Shown here: positions 7,756 through 15,670 of the stretch, in pieces
How positions within the stretch are numbered: position 1 is the first letter of the stretch
Layout: the number at the start of each line of letters is the position of its first letter
Origin: an uncultured bacterium
GTDB lineage: Bacteria > Bacillota > Clostridia > Peptostreptococcales > Anaerovoracaceae
Assembly (NCBI GenBank): GCA_905214225.1
Contig: CAJMLL010000042.1
Span: 1-21,918, forward strand
Direction of reading: 5' to 3'
DNA: 21,918 nt
Notes under the pieces: model-generated
Told to the model about the DNA's origin: nothing
What the model saw: only the letters and a program-made list of their open reading frames with translations
Database searches by the model: none
Position numbers and translations under genes: made by a program

Positions 7756-9501
7756 CTAACAGCCAAAGCGCTCAGCCGCAACTAACTCGACTGCACGTTT
7801 CACCGCTTCATCCGCGGAAATTTCTTCCATATGGTCTTCATCACGGCGGAGTTTATACTCCACGATGCCGTCAGAAGCCTTTCCGCCGACAGTAATCATA
7901 ACCGGATATCCGAGCAGATCCGCATCGTTGAACTTGACGCCGGCACGCTCATCACGGTCGTCCACCAGAACTTCGACACCCTGCTTCTCCAGCTCATCCT
8001 GAATGTGAAGCGCAGCTTCCATCTGCTTCTCATCACTCGGCTTGATCACCGTAATCATGACATGATACGGAGCAACCGATACCGGCCATACAATGCCCTT
8101 CTCATCATGGTGCTGCTCGACAACTGCCGCAACCGTTCTGGTTACACCGATTCCGTAGCATCCCATAACGATCGGATGCTTTTCCTGGTTCTGGTCCAGA
8201 TAATATGCGCCCATGGACTCGGAATACTTGGTTCCCAGCTTGAATACCTGGCCGACCTCGATACCCTTGGTGTGCTTTACCGGAGCGCCGCATACCGGGC
8301 ACGGATCTCCTTCCTTCATCATCTTGATGTCGGTTACGATGTCGCCCTTATAGTCTCTTCCGTAGTTGACATTGATGTAGTGGTGATCCTTCTCGCAGGC
8401 ACCTGCGCACAGGTTCTTCAGTCCCGGCAGTTCACTGTCGACTACGATGGTGCAGTCATGCAGTCCCATCGGGCCTGTGAACCCGCCGACACATCCTGTT
8501 GCCGGTCCCATCTTCTCTTCATCCGCAAAAGCAATGCAGAATTCCGGAATGTTCAGGGCATTGACCAGCTTGATCATATTGACGTCGCGGTCACCTCTTA
8601 CGAATGCCGCTACATATCCGTTTTCCTTCAGTGTAGCCTCATCATAAGTGACGAACAGCAGAGCCTTGATGGTCTGCTTCTTATCCAGATGCAGGTAGTC
8701 GCAGACCGCTTCAATCGTCTTGGTTCCCGGAGTTTCCTTCTTCTCCAGCGGCAGCATCTCCACGTCGTCCTGCGCCTTGGCATCCACGCACGCGCAGCGC
8801 TCGTCCGTTGCAGCCATGCCGCACTTGTCACAGTAGAACAGATCACTCTCTCCCACCTCAGACAGAGCACTGAATTCATGAGAATTGCTTCCGCCGATCG
8901 CGCCCGTATCCGCCTCCACCGGACGGCAGTCCAGTCCGCAGCGCTTAAACACCTTCTCATACGCATGGTACATGTCCATGTAGCTCTTATCCAGACCCTC
9001 CTGGTCCACATCGAAGGAATATGCATCCTTCATAATAAATTCTCTGGATCTGAGCAGTCCGAAGCGCGGACGATCCTCATCTCTGTACTTTGTCTGAATC
9101 TGATACAGATTGACCGGCAGCTGCTTATAGGAGGTCAGATCGTTTCTGGCAACATCCGTAAAGCACTCTTCATGTGTCGGTCCGAGGCAGAAGTCTCTTC
9201 CGTGTCTATCCTTGATACGCCACAGTTCCGGGCCGTATTCATTCCATCTTCCAGTTTCCTGCCAAAGCTCTGCGGGGATTACAGCAGACATGTGAATTTC
9301 CTGAGCGCCAGTTCTGTCCATCTCTTCACGGACAATCTGCTCAACCTTGCGGACAGCCCTCCATCCAGGCTGCATGAATGAGTAAACACCGGAAGCCTGC
9401 TGACGGATCATTCCGGCTCTGAGCATCAGTTTATGACTCGGGATCACAGCATCTGCCGGATCATCATGGTATGTTTTAAAATACATTTTAGACATTCGCA
9501 T
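7756..9501 (-). CDS. proS: Prolyl-tRNA synthetase, bacterial type with editing domain
   Basis: A 581-residue class II synthetase that charges tRNA-Pro. Catalytic motifs are visible: motif 1 around PGWRAVRKVEQIVREEMDRTG, motif 2 in KYRDEDRPRFGLLRSREFIM, and motif 3 in GCYGIGVTRTVAAVVEQHHD. A Cys-containing segment, DLFYCDKCGMAATDERCACV, leads into the inserted editing domain (INS), which hydrolyses Ala-tRNA-Pro. The C-terminal anticodon-binding domain (VEVLVDDRDERAGVKFNDAD) is complete. The frame opens at 9546, but AAGGAGG lies 9 bases before the ATG at 9501, which gives MRMSKMYFKTYHDDP. That start is chosen; ATG at 9495 is the next option. The gene is monocistronic, with its own promoter and terminator. 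No T-box leader was seen. Confidence 0.96.
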   Translation of the reverse strand: MRMSKMYFKTYHDDPADAVIPSHKLMLRAGMIRQQASGVYSFMQPGWRAVRKVEQIVREEMDRTGAQEIHMSAVIPAELWQETGRWNEYGPELWRIKDRHGRDFCLGPTHEECFTDVARNDLTSYKQLPVNLYQIQTKYRDEDRPRFGLLRSREFIMKDAYSFDVDQEGLDKSYMDMYHAYEKVFKRCGLDCRPVEADTGAIGGSNSHEFSALSEVGESDLFYCDKCGMAATDERCACVDAKAQDDVEMLPLEKKETPGTKTIEAVCDYLHLDKKQTIKALLFVTYDEATLKENGYVAAFVRGDRDVNMIKLVNALNIPEFCIAFADEEKMGPATGCVGGFTGPMGLHDCTIVVDSELPGLKNLCAGACEKDHHYINVNYGRDYKGDIVTDIKMMKEGDPCPVCGAPVKHTKGIEVGQVFKLGTKYSESMGAYYLDQNQEKHPIVMGCYGIGVTRTVAAVVEQHHDEKGIVWPVSVAPYHVMITVIKPSDEKQMEAALHIQDELEKQGVEVLVDDRDERAGVKFNDADLLGYPVMITVGGKASDGIVEYKLRRDEDHMEEISADEAVKRAVELVAAERFGC

Positions 9502-9558
9502 AAGTCTAATCCTCCTTAAGCTTAGCAATTTGTGAAAGCCCCACAATAGTTAGTTATT

Positions 9559-9567
9559 ATTATATCA
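9559..9567 (-). promoter_or_regulatory. Extended -10 promoter of proS
   Basis: On the minus strand TGA-TATAAT forms an extended -10 element (plus-strand 9559-9567) with no good -35 partner. The predicted start is near 9551, giving a leader of about 50 bases before the proS ATG. The surroundings are AT-rich, as expected for a Firmicutes promoter. Confidence 0.6.
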
Positions 9568-9646
9568 AACTTCACTATATATTTCACTCTATTTTTATTA
9601 TTATTCTCTATCCCGGGACAAAATATTATCAGGCAAGTCAATTCAC

Positions 9647-9704
9647 GGCCTGCCGGGAAGGGGTTTTCTCTGCCTTCCGCACAGCTTCTTCCCCGGCATC
9701 CGGC
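9647..9704 (-). terminator. Strong hairpin behind ispDF, without U-run
   Basis: Imperfect arms 9647-9660 and 9687-9704 pair over about 13 bp with a bulge. The structure begins 6 bases past the ispDF stop codon. It has no T-run on the minus strand, so it may be a factor-assisted terminator or a 3'-end stabiliser. Confidence 0.45.
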
Positions 9705-9709
9705 CAATG

Positions 9710-10939
9710 CTAAAAATCCGCCGCCTGCGCCGTTATCGTGCAGACCGCCTCCGCGGCAATTCCTTCCCCGCGTCCGGTGAAGCCGAGCTTTTCCGTCGTT
9801 GTGGCCTTGACGCTGATCCGGCCTTCGGAAACTCCGCAGACCTCCGCAATCCGCTGCCGCATCTCCTGGATATATCCGGCCAGTTTCGGTCTCTGGCAGA
9901 TCACAGTCATATCCGCATTTCCCAGCGCCCAGCCGTGCTCTTTCAGAACCTCGCAGACCCGGGCCAGAAGCTTCATGCTGTCTGCTCCTGCATAGGCGGG
10001 ATCGTTATCCGGGAACAGTTTCCCGATATCTCCCAATGCCGCGGCGCCCAGCATGGCGTCCATCAGCGCGTGCACCAGGACATCCGCATCTGAATGACCG
10101 AGCAGGCCCTTCTCGTAAGGAATTTCCACACCGCCGAGAATCAGTTTTCTGTCTTCCACAAGGCGGTGCACATCAAATCCTGTACCGATTCTGATTTCTC
10201 CACTCATTTTCTGTAAATCCTCCGGTGTTGTAATCTTGATATTAGACGGGGTTCCTTCCGCGATTTCCGGCAGGACGCCGATGCGCTCCACCAATCCTGC
10301 CTCATCCGTCCCGCTGAAATGGTCCTTTGCCGCCGCCTCAAACGCCCGGATCAGAAGCCCGAACTGAAAGCCCTGGGGGGTCTGCACGCTGTACAGCTTT
10401 GAGCGGTCCAGGGTCCCTTCTGTAATATGGCGGATGGTGCTGACTGCCGGCAGCGCCGCGATGGCCGCCCCGGCCTTTTCCGCGCGGAGAAGAACATCCT
10501 GAATGGTTTGATCCTCTGTAAACGGACGGACGCCGTCCTGTACCAGAACCAGATCGTCCTCTTTAAATCCCTGCTTCTGCAGATACTGAAGCGCATTCCA
10601 GACAGAATCCTGTCTGGCGCTCCCGCCCGGGACTACGGTCACCGGGACGTTTACGCGGGATTCATGTTCCGCAGACTGTCCCTCTGTTCCTGCGTCAATT
10701 CCGGCCTTCCGCAGAAGGTTTATTCCCTCCTGCATTTGTGCCTGCGGCAGTGTAATCACCAGCCGGTCGGGAAAATCCTGCTCCAGGAACCGGTTCACCG
10801 TACGCTCCAGAATCGTCCTTCCGCCGATACGCAGAAACTGTTTGGGGACCGGCGCCCCCATGCGCGTCCCCCTGCCTCCGGCAGTGATGACCACAGCCGT
10901 TTTCTTCCCTTTATACATCGTGATACCAATATGCGGCAT
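9710..10939 (-). CDS. ispDF: Bifunctional IspDF (methylerythritol-phosphate pathway)
   Basis: A fusion of two enzymes in one 409-residue chain (402 if it starts at ATG 10918). IspD, residues about 14-245, transfers CMP to methylerythritol 4-phosphate. It has the nucleotide loop [17 protein letters not shown] (19-35) and VQDGVRPF (133-140). IspF, residues 248-409, cyclises to MEcPP. It has [10 protein letters not shown] with metal ligands Asp256 and His258, [17 protein letters not shown] with His290, and [15 protein letters not shown]. Only a few residues link the domains. IspE, the intervening step, is not in this window. The start is uncertain. ATG 10939 is buried in a 14-bp hairpin and neither ATG has a close ribosome site; ATG 10918 (MYKGKK) aligns better with the family. 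It lies behind yacL, where B. subtilis has separate ispD and ispF. Confidence 0.93.
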   Translation of the reverse strand: MPHIGITMYKGKKTAVVITAGGRGTRMGAPVPKQFLRIGGRTILERTVNRFLEQDFPDRLVITLPQAQMQEGINLLRKAGIDAGTEGQSAEHESRVNVPVTVVPGGSARQDSVWNALQYLQKQGFKEDDLVLVQDGVRPFTEDQTIQDVLLRAEKAGAAIAALPAVSTIRHITEGTLDRSKLYSVQTPQGFQFGLLIRAFEAAAKDHFSGTDEAGLVERIGVLPEIAEGTPSNIKITTPEDLQKMSGEIRIGTGFDVHRLVEDRKLILGGVEIPYEKGLLGHSDADVLVHALMDAMLGAAALGDIGKLFPDNDPAYAGADSMKLLARVCEVLKEHGWALGNADMTVICQRPKLAGYIQEMRQRIAEVCGVSEGRISVKATTTEKLGFTGRGEGIAAEAVCTITAQAADF

Positions 10940-10965
10940 GCAGGATAGCTGCCCGCATGCCGCAT
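10931..10965 (-). promoter_or_regulatory. 14-bp hairpin over the first possible ispDF start codon
   Basis: Arms 10931-10944 and 10952-10965 pair over 14 bp (one G-U on the minus-strand RNA) around a 7-base loop. The ATG at 10939 lies inside one arm. A purine-rich AAGGAAAGGAAG stretch precedes the hairpin on the minus strand, and ATG 10918 follows it by 12 bases. No U-run follows, so this is not a plain terminator. A translation-control or spacing role is an inference. Confidence 0.6.
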
Positions 10966-10990
10966 TCTTCCTTTCCTTATCTGATTTTCA

Positions 10991-12121
10991 TCATGACCTG
11001 CACAGGCGGCCGAAAATCATCTTTCCGGCAGAGGTCTGCAGAACACTGGTGACACGGATATTCGCCGTCTTTCCGATCATGGACACACCATCTTCCACAA
11101 CGATCATCGTGCCGTCGTTCAGATAGCCGATGCCCTGGGAAGCGTCTTTTCCGTGTTTCACGATCTTCAGCGTCATCTCTTCACCCGGAAGCACAACCGG
11201 TTTCAGGGTGTTTGCCAGTTCGTTGATGTTCAGAACCTTGATCTTGTTAATCCCGGCAACTTTATTCAGATTGTAGTCATTGGTCACGACAGCTCCGTTC
11301 ATCATCTGCGCCAGTTTCAGAAGCTTCACGTCCACTTCCGGAATCTCCGTCAGCGCCTTGTCCTTTTCCGTGTTGTAGATTTCCACGCCATACTTGGTCT
11401 GGATCTCATTCAGCACATCCAGTCCGTGCCGCCCCCTCGCGCGCTTCAGTGAATCCGCCGAATCCGCGATATGACGCAGCTCGATCAGAACGAACTCCGG
11501 AATGACAATCGTTCCTTCCAGGAATCCGGTCCCCATAATGTCCGCGATTCTGCCGTCGATAATGACACTCGTGTCCAGAATCTTAGGCATGGCCATCGAA
11601 CCCTTTTTCCGGGATCCCCATCCGCGGGACGCGGTTCCTGCGATCGCAGCTTCCGTCTGTTTCCTTGCCGCATGCATGTTGGAAACGATTTCCGTACCCT
11701 TTGTCGTCCCGACCACAATGCCGAGATAGCAGAGCACGCCGTAAATCACGACGACGATCAGCGCATGAACATACCGGTTCAGCACAAAACTGACAAGCTG
11801 AGACAGGAAAAACGCAATGACAAGTGCCGCGATCAGACCAATCGTGCCGGAAATAATTGTACTGCTGGAAACCCCCTGCAGGTCATCCCCGATATTCTTG
11901 CTGAGTCTCAGACCCTTTCTTCCCACAGCCGGTGCAATCATGAAAAAGATAAATCCTAAAATAATTGCGACTGAAATTGCAATAGCCGTGAGCTTTCCCG
12001 TTGAAAGCATGTAACTGTTTCCGCCGAAGGTGCGGATTGCGTCCTGAATCAGCCGGGTAATCCCATATCCGAGTCCCGCGCCGATCAGCGCAAAAATTGC
12101 ACGCATAAATTTTCTGATCAT
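10991..12121 (-). CDS. yacL: YacL-like membrane protein with PIN and TRAM domains
   Basis: A 376-residue protein. Four membrane spans (about 8-25, 43-64, 88-112, 118-138) precede a cytosolic PIN nuclease-like domain (about 178-300) and a C-terminal TRAM domain (about 305-370, a likely RNA-binding barrel). The four PIN acidic residues are all present: Asp183 in KILDTSVIIDGR, Glu214 in IPEFVLIELRHIAD, Asp264 in PEVDVKLLKLA and Asp282 in VTNDYNLNKVA. The architecture is that of B. subtilis YacL; an RNase role is inferred from the fold. AAAGGAGG stands 7 bases before the ATG. It leads a two-gene unit with ispDF. In Bacillus, disA and radA precede yacL; here disA is missing and radA is 5.6 kb away. 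Confidence 0.92.
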   Translation of the reverse strand: MIRKFMRAIFALIGAGLGYGITRLIQDAIRTFGGNSYMLSTGKLTAIAISVAIILGFIFFMIAPAVGRKGLRLSKNIGDDLQGVSSSTIISGTIGLIAALVIAFFLSQLVSFVLNRYVHALIVVVIYGVLCYLGIVVGTTKGTEIVSNMHAARKQTEAAIAGTASRGWGSRKKGSMAMPKILDTSVIIDGRIADIMGTGFLEGTIVIPEFVLIELRHIADSADSLKRARGRHGLDVLNEIQTKYGVEIYNTEKDKALTEIPEVDVKLLKLAQMMNGAVVTNDYNLNKVAGINKIKVLNINELANTLKPVVLPGEEMTLKIVKHGKDASQGIGYLNDGTMIVVEDGVSMIGKTANIRVTSVLQTSAGKMIFGRLCRS

Positions 12122-12141
12122 CCAGGTCCCTCCTTTCTTCT

Positions 12142-12196
12142 GAAATTTGATATTCTGAGCGCATCTGCGCTCTTATGCGGAATTCAGAAAAATTTC
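12142..12196 (-). promoter_or_regulatory. Nested inverted repeats in the yacL leader
   Basis: Three nested dyads share one centre: an inner 7-bp GAGCGCA/TGCGCTC (12157-12172), a middle TTCTGA/TCAGAA, and an outer GAAATTT/AAATTTC (12142-12148/12190-12196). They fall within the predicted 95-base 5' leader, close before the ribosome site. They may form a long leader hairpin or an operator. No U-run or known riboswitch signature is seen. Confidence 0.45.
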
Positions 12197-12222
12197 TGCA
12201 ATCTTCTCATTTCCGTACAACC

Positions 12223-12251
12223 AGTATAATTCAAAAAACAGAACCATTCAA
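12223..12251 (-). promoter_or_regulatory. Promoter of yacL-ispDF
   Basis: The minus strand has -35 TTGAAT (plus-strand 12246-12251), an exact 17-bp spacer and -10 TATACT (12223-12228). The predicted start is near 12216. It faces away from the response-regulator promoter at 12293-12301, so the two divergent units share this 220-base region. Confidence 0.75.
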
Positions 12252-12292
12252 GGATTCCGTGCATACATATGCTTTTTCTCATGATTTTTTTG

Positions 12293-12301
12293 TGGTATTA
12301 T
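12293..12301 (+). promoter_or_regulatory. Extended -10 promoter of the response regulator
   Basis: TGG-TATTAT forms an extended -10 element behind a T-rich stretch, with no good -35. The predicted start is near 12308, about 33 bases before the ATG. No direct repeats typical of OmpR-family autoregulation are obvious around it. Confidence 0.55.
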
Positions 12302-12340
12302 ATAAGGAAGAATGTTTGAAAAAAGAGGAGGAATATCTCT

Positions 12341-13027
12341 ATGTATAAATTACTTGTTGTCGATGACGAACCAAAAATCCGGGAAGTCATCCGTGAATAT
12401 GCTGAATTCAACGGTTACGACGTTACAGAAGCAGAAGACGGCATGTCCGCCATCGGCCTCTGCAAACTGAACAACTATGATCTTATTATTCTGGATATTA
12501 TGATGCCGAAGCTCGACGGATTCTCCACATGCAAGGAAATCCGCAAGACCAGCGACACACCGATCATCATGCTTTCCGCCAGAGGCGAAGAGTACGACAA
12601 GCTCTTTGGTTTCGAGCTGGGCATCGACGACTACATCGTCAAGCCGTTCAGCCCGAAAGAGCTCATGGCCAGAGTCAACGCCGTCCTGAAGCGCCGCGAC
12701 GCAAGCAGCCGCTCCAAGGCTGACGTCATGCGCTTTAAAGGCCTGGAAATCAACATCCCGGCCCGCACTGTCACCGTAGACGGCAAGCGCGTCGACCTCA
12801 CTCCGAAGGAATACGAACTTCTCTTCTATCTGATTCAGAACCGCGACATCGCCCTGTCCAGAGACAAACTGCTCTCCGACATCTGGGGATACGATTTCTT
12901 CGGCGACGACCGCACCATCGACACCCACATCAAGAACCTGCGCAACGCGCTCGGACCTTACCGCAGCTTTATCGTAACCTTGCGCGGCGTCGGATATAAG
13001 TTTGAGTGTCCAGAAGACGACGAGTAA
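12341..13027 (+). CDS. OmpR/PhoB-family response regulator
   Basis: A 228-residue two-domain regulator. The receiver domain (1-115) has the acidic pocket Asp8/Asp9, phospho-acceptor Asp52 in LIILDIMMPKLDG, Ser79 in MLSARG and Lys101 in YIVKPFSPKEL. The DNA-binding winged helix (about 128-223) carries LTPKEYELLFYLIQN, the recognition region DDRTIDTHIKNLRNAL and the wing RGVGYKFE. It should bind DNA as a dimer once phosphorylated by its partner kinase. GAGGAGG stands 9 bases before the ATG. The kinase gene follows after 231 bases on the same strand, an unusually wide gap for such a pair. These two genes run against all their neighbours. The signal and targets are unknown, so no specific name is given. 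Confidence 0.95.
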   Translation: MYKLLVVDDEPKIREVIREYAEFNGYDVTEAEDGMSAIGLCKLNNYDLIILDIMMPKLDGFSTCKEIRKTSDTPIIMLSARGEEYDKLFGFELGIDDYIVKPFSPKELMARVNAVLKRRDASSRSKADVMRFKGLEINIPARTVTVDGKRVDLTPKEYELLFYLIQNRDIALSRDKLLSDIWGYDFFGDDRTIDTHIKNLRNALGPYRSFIVTLRGVGYKFECPEDDE

Positions 13028-13084
13028 CAGGAACTCCGTCCGGGAATCTCGTAATCGTCTGACAACCACACAGCCAGAATAACT

Positions 13085-13128
13085 CCTTGCCAGGGTGTTT
13101 TTTGCCGGCAAAAAAAGCACGAGCAAGG
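13085..13128 (+). other. Palindrome between response regulator and kinase
   Basis: A perfect 18-bp palindrome (13098-13115, TTTTTTGCC/GGCAAAAAA) lies inside a longer dyad with outer arms CCTTGC (13085-13090) and GCAAGG (13123-13128). It starts 58 bases past the regulator stop codon. It could be an operator, or an RNA hairpin that protects the upstream mRNA. No T-run follows. Confidence 0.5.
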
Positions 13129-13143
13129 GAATGACGGAACATG

Positions 13144-13194
13144 AACACCGGTGGCGGGCTTCTCCTTCAGGCAGACAGTCAGCACCGGTGTTTT
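13144..13194 (+). terminator. Possible weak terminator between response regulator and kinase
   Basis: Ten-bp arms 13144-13153 and 13183-13192 (AACACCGGTG/CACCGGTGTT) enclose a 29-base loop, and TTTT begins within the second arm. The long loop and short T-run make it a weak intrinsic terminator at best. It may lower kinase expression relative to the regulator. Confidence 0.4.
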
Positions 13195-13258
13195 CTGTAC
13201 AATCGGCATAATCCGACAGCAATGAAAAAGAGGGCATTCAGCGAAAGGAATTCTGAAT

Positions 13259-14839
13259 ATGGAACGAAAGAAAATCGACTTTCACAGCATAAAATTCAAG
13301 CTGCTCGCATATTTCCTGATCTTCGCGGTGATCATGATGATCCTTGTCTGGTTCCTGCAGATCTTCTTTCTCAATCACTATTATGAAGACATGAAGACCA
13401 GACAGACCGCCCGCATCGCCGACCAGATCCGGAAAAGCTATCAGAAAGGGCACAATCTGTCCGCACTGAAGGCCAAAATCAAGGACGTATCGTCGGAAGA
13501 CGATCTGACGATTTTCATCCGGACGCGCACCGGAAGAGCCGTCACCAACAAGCAGGGGCAGCCCGTCGACCAGCAGTACTACTACGACAGCCGCTATGAG
13601 GCAGAGATGTTCCGGCTGAACACCAAACTGCAGACCAGCACCTTCGACAGCATCTCCGAGATTCTGACCAGCCACGCCCAGCCGCAGAACCGGACCCTGG
13701 AATACGCCGGATTCCTCGACCAGGGCAGCAGCAGGCGAACCATGTCCACAAACAGCTACGTGATGTTCATCTTCTCCCCGCTGTACCCGATGCAGTCCAC
13801 CGTGCAGATTCTGCAGCACCAGCTGCTCTATATTATCCTCATCGCCCTCGTTCTGGCCCTTCTGATGTCTATCCTGCTTTCCCGCCACATCAGCCAGCCG
13901 ATCCGCCAGATCACCGGCGCCGCCGCAAAAATGAGCAAGGGCGACATGAACGTGAAATTCCAGGGCGGCCGCTACTCCGAAATCGAAGAGCTCGCCGAAA
14001 CCCTGAACCTGGCAGAATCGGAAATCGAGCGTACCGGCCAGTACCAGCAGGATCTGATCGCCAACGTGTCGCATGACCTGCGCACACCGCTGACCATGAT
14101 CCGCTCCTACGCCGAGATGATCCGCGACCTCTCCGGCGACAATCCGGAAAAACGCAACAAGCACCTGAAAGTCATCATCGACGAATCCGATCGCCTGAAC
14201 GCCCTCGTAAACGACATGCTGACCATGTCCCGCATGCAGTCCAAGCGCATGCTCCTGATCAACGCCCCGTTCGACCTGAACCAAGCCGCCGCAGACGTCA
14301 TGTCCACCTACGAAGTCATGAATGATAAGGAGAGCTACAACATCATCTTCCAGCATCCGAAGACGCCGCTCATCGTCAATGCCGACGAAGCCAAAATCAA
14401 ACAGGTCATGAACAACCTCATGTCCAACGCCGTAAAATACTGCGGCGACGACAAATTCATCCGCGTCACCCTGAAACGCTCCGGCAGAAAAGTCCGCTTC
14501 TCCGTAGAAGACCACGGCCCGGGCATCCCTGCCGACGAACTCCCGCATGTCTGGGACAAATACTACAAAGCAAGCGCCAACCACGCCCGCGACACCAAGA
14601 GCACCGGCCTCGGCCTGTCCATCGTCAAAGAAATCCTCAACCTGCACAAAGCCGCCTTTGACGTCGACAGCACCGTCGGCAAAGGCAGCACCTTCTGGTT
14701 CGAGCTCCCGCTCATGCACAACAGCAGAAACCTGCACAGCCGCAACAGCCGCCGAAGCACACACAGCAGCGGCTTCAGCACCACAAACTCCGGTACCACG
14801 CCGCACAACACCGGCAATGACAGCAGCAGTACCAATTAG
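13259..14839 (+). CDS. Sensor histidine kinase (HAMP, HisKA, HATPase) with Ser/Asn-rich tail
   Basis: A 526-residue membrane kinase. The order is: span 1 (about 13-38), an extracellular sensor region (39-186), span 2 (187-208), HAMP (208-260), and HisKA with phospho-acceptor His272 in NVSHDLRTPLTMIRSYAEM. Next comes the ATPase domain with N-box NNLMSNAVKY (Asn390), G1 VEDHGPGIP (416-424) and G2 STGLGLSIVKEI (448-459). It should autophosphorylate and pass phosphate to the regulator encoded just upstream. The sensor domain is not recognised. Residues 486-526 are a Ser/Thr/Asn/His-rich tail; similar codons continue in another frame past the stop. AAAGGA stands 9 bases before the ATG. Codon third positions are strikingly C-rich, unlike the minus-strand neighbours. 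Confidence 0.95.
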   Translation: MERKKIDFHSIKFKLLAYFLIFAVIMMILVWFLQIFFLNHYYEDMKTRQTARIADQIRKSYQKGHNLSALKAKIKDVSSEDDLTIFIRTRTGRAVTNKQGQPVDQQYYYDSRYEAEMFRLNTKLQTSTFDSISEILTSHAQPQNRTLEYAGFLDQGSSRRTMSTNSYVMFIFSPLYPMQSTVQILQHQLLYIILIALVLALLMSILLSRHISQPIRQITGAAAKMSKGDMNVKFQGGRYSEIEELAETLNLAESEIERTGQYQQDLIANVSHDLRTPLTMIRSYAEMIRDLSGDNPEKRNKHLKVIIDESDRLNALVNDMLTMSRMQSKRMLLINAPFDLNQAAADVMSTYEVMNDKESYNIIFQHPKTPLIVNADEAKIKQVMNNLMSNAVKYCGDDKFIRVTLKRSGRKVRFSVEDHGPGIPADELPHVWDKYYKASANHARDTKSTGLGLSIVKEILNLHKAAFDVDSTVGKGSTFWFELPLMHNSRNLHSRNSRRSTHSSGFSTTNSGTTPHNTGNDSSSTN

Positions 14840-14997
14840 AACCGACCGCTTCAGCGCCCGCGCCGCACAGCCGCAACAACACGGCCAACAATAGTAACAG
14901 CAATGCCAGCAGTAACAGTAATCAAAACAACGACAGCCATCATGGCGGCGCGGGCGCCAGTACTCCGCACAACGGGTGATAAAAATCAGTCCCTGCA

Positions 14998-15094
14998 TCA
15001 CACATCCAGGTAAATATTTACTCAGGTAAAATTCAGTAAACTCAAGTCAAACCCTGTCGGCGGTGAGTTTTGTGACAGATGTGTGAAGTTTTTT
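14998..15094 (+). terminator. Branched terminator-like structure behind the kinase
   Basis: A perfect 9-bp outer stem (14998-15006 with 15078-15086, TCACACATC/GATGTGTGA) is followed two bases later by six T (15089-15094). It encloses an inner 7-bp stem (15038-15044/15064-15070) and a self-complementary GTAAATATTTAC. That gives a three-way-junction shape rather than one hairpin. It may end kinase transcription; a structured RNA is the alternative. Confidence 0.5.
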
Positions 15095-15624
15095 GAGGCG
15101 GTTCGTTCTTTTCTCGATTTTTTGACAAAACGCCGAACCAGATATTTATGCATTCTGGTCGACGCTGCGGTCTCGTACTCGTTGAAGCTGCTGATCAGCT
15201 ATGCTATCTGTCTTTACGTACACTTTATCCAATTATAATCAAAAGCCCGCATGACCATTATCGTTATAATAACTGATTACATCTCTATATTATTAAAAAA
15301 GCTGTTAATATATTTATGGCTTCTTTTGAGAACACAATTTTTGCAATTATCAGACACTATCTTGCGAGATTTGGCAGATTCGCAGTTCGTAGTTTCTTTA
15401 AATAATCACGATTAAAACGAACCAGAAAAATACGATCTCAACTTTTCAAATTGTTTATTTATGTATTTGCATGAATATACAAAACTCGCAAAAAGAAAGG
15501 CATTTATTGACCTGTTTCATCTCTGTCGGACAGATTCGTATACAGTATACCCGCCTCACACGTACTTCTCTCTCATTTCTCTGCCACACACACTTCTCTC
15601 TCACGCACTCCTCTCCCAATACGT

Positions 15625-15670
15625 AAAATCCGCCGGGAGCCAAAACTATATCTGGATCCCGGCGGATTTT
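15625..15670. terminator. Bidirectional terminator, mainly for pyrG
   Basis: A perfect 14-bp stem (15625-15638 with 15657-15670) has an 18-base loop. Its arms begin with AAAA and end with TTTT, so both strands read stem plus U-run. It lies 160 bases past the pyrG stop codon and between two converging units, which fits termination from both sides. Outer arms CCCAATA/TATTGGG extend the fold. Confidence 0.8.

Noticed and set aside
9502..9706. T-box riboswitch ahead of proS
   Set aside because: No T-box GGTGG motif, no specifier loop and no terminator/antiterminator pair; the predicted leader is only about 50 bases.
13141..13386. 81-codon frame upstream of and overlapping the kinase
   Set aside because: It runs through the hairpin, has no ribosome site and ends out of frame inside the kinase gene.
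14547..14894. 115-codon plus-strand frame overlapping the kinase end, rich in Ala/Thr/Ser
   Set aside because: It is the +2-type shadow of a C-rich gene; the composition follows from the kinase codons.
13238..15001. 587-codon minus-strand open frame opposite the kinase
   Set aside because: It is the reverse complement of the C3-rich kinase gene, has extreme Val/Gly/Asp/His composition and no known motif. The kinase frame has all catalytic boxes.
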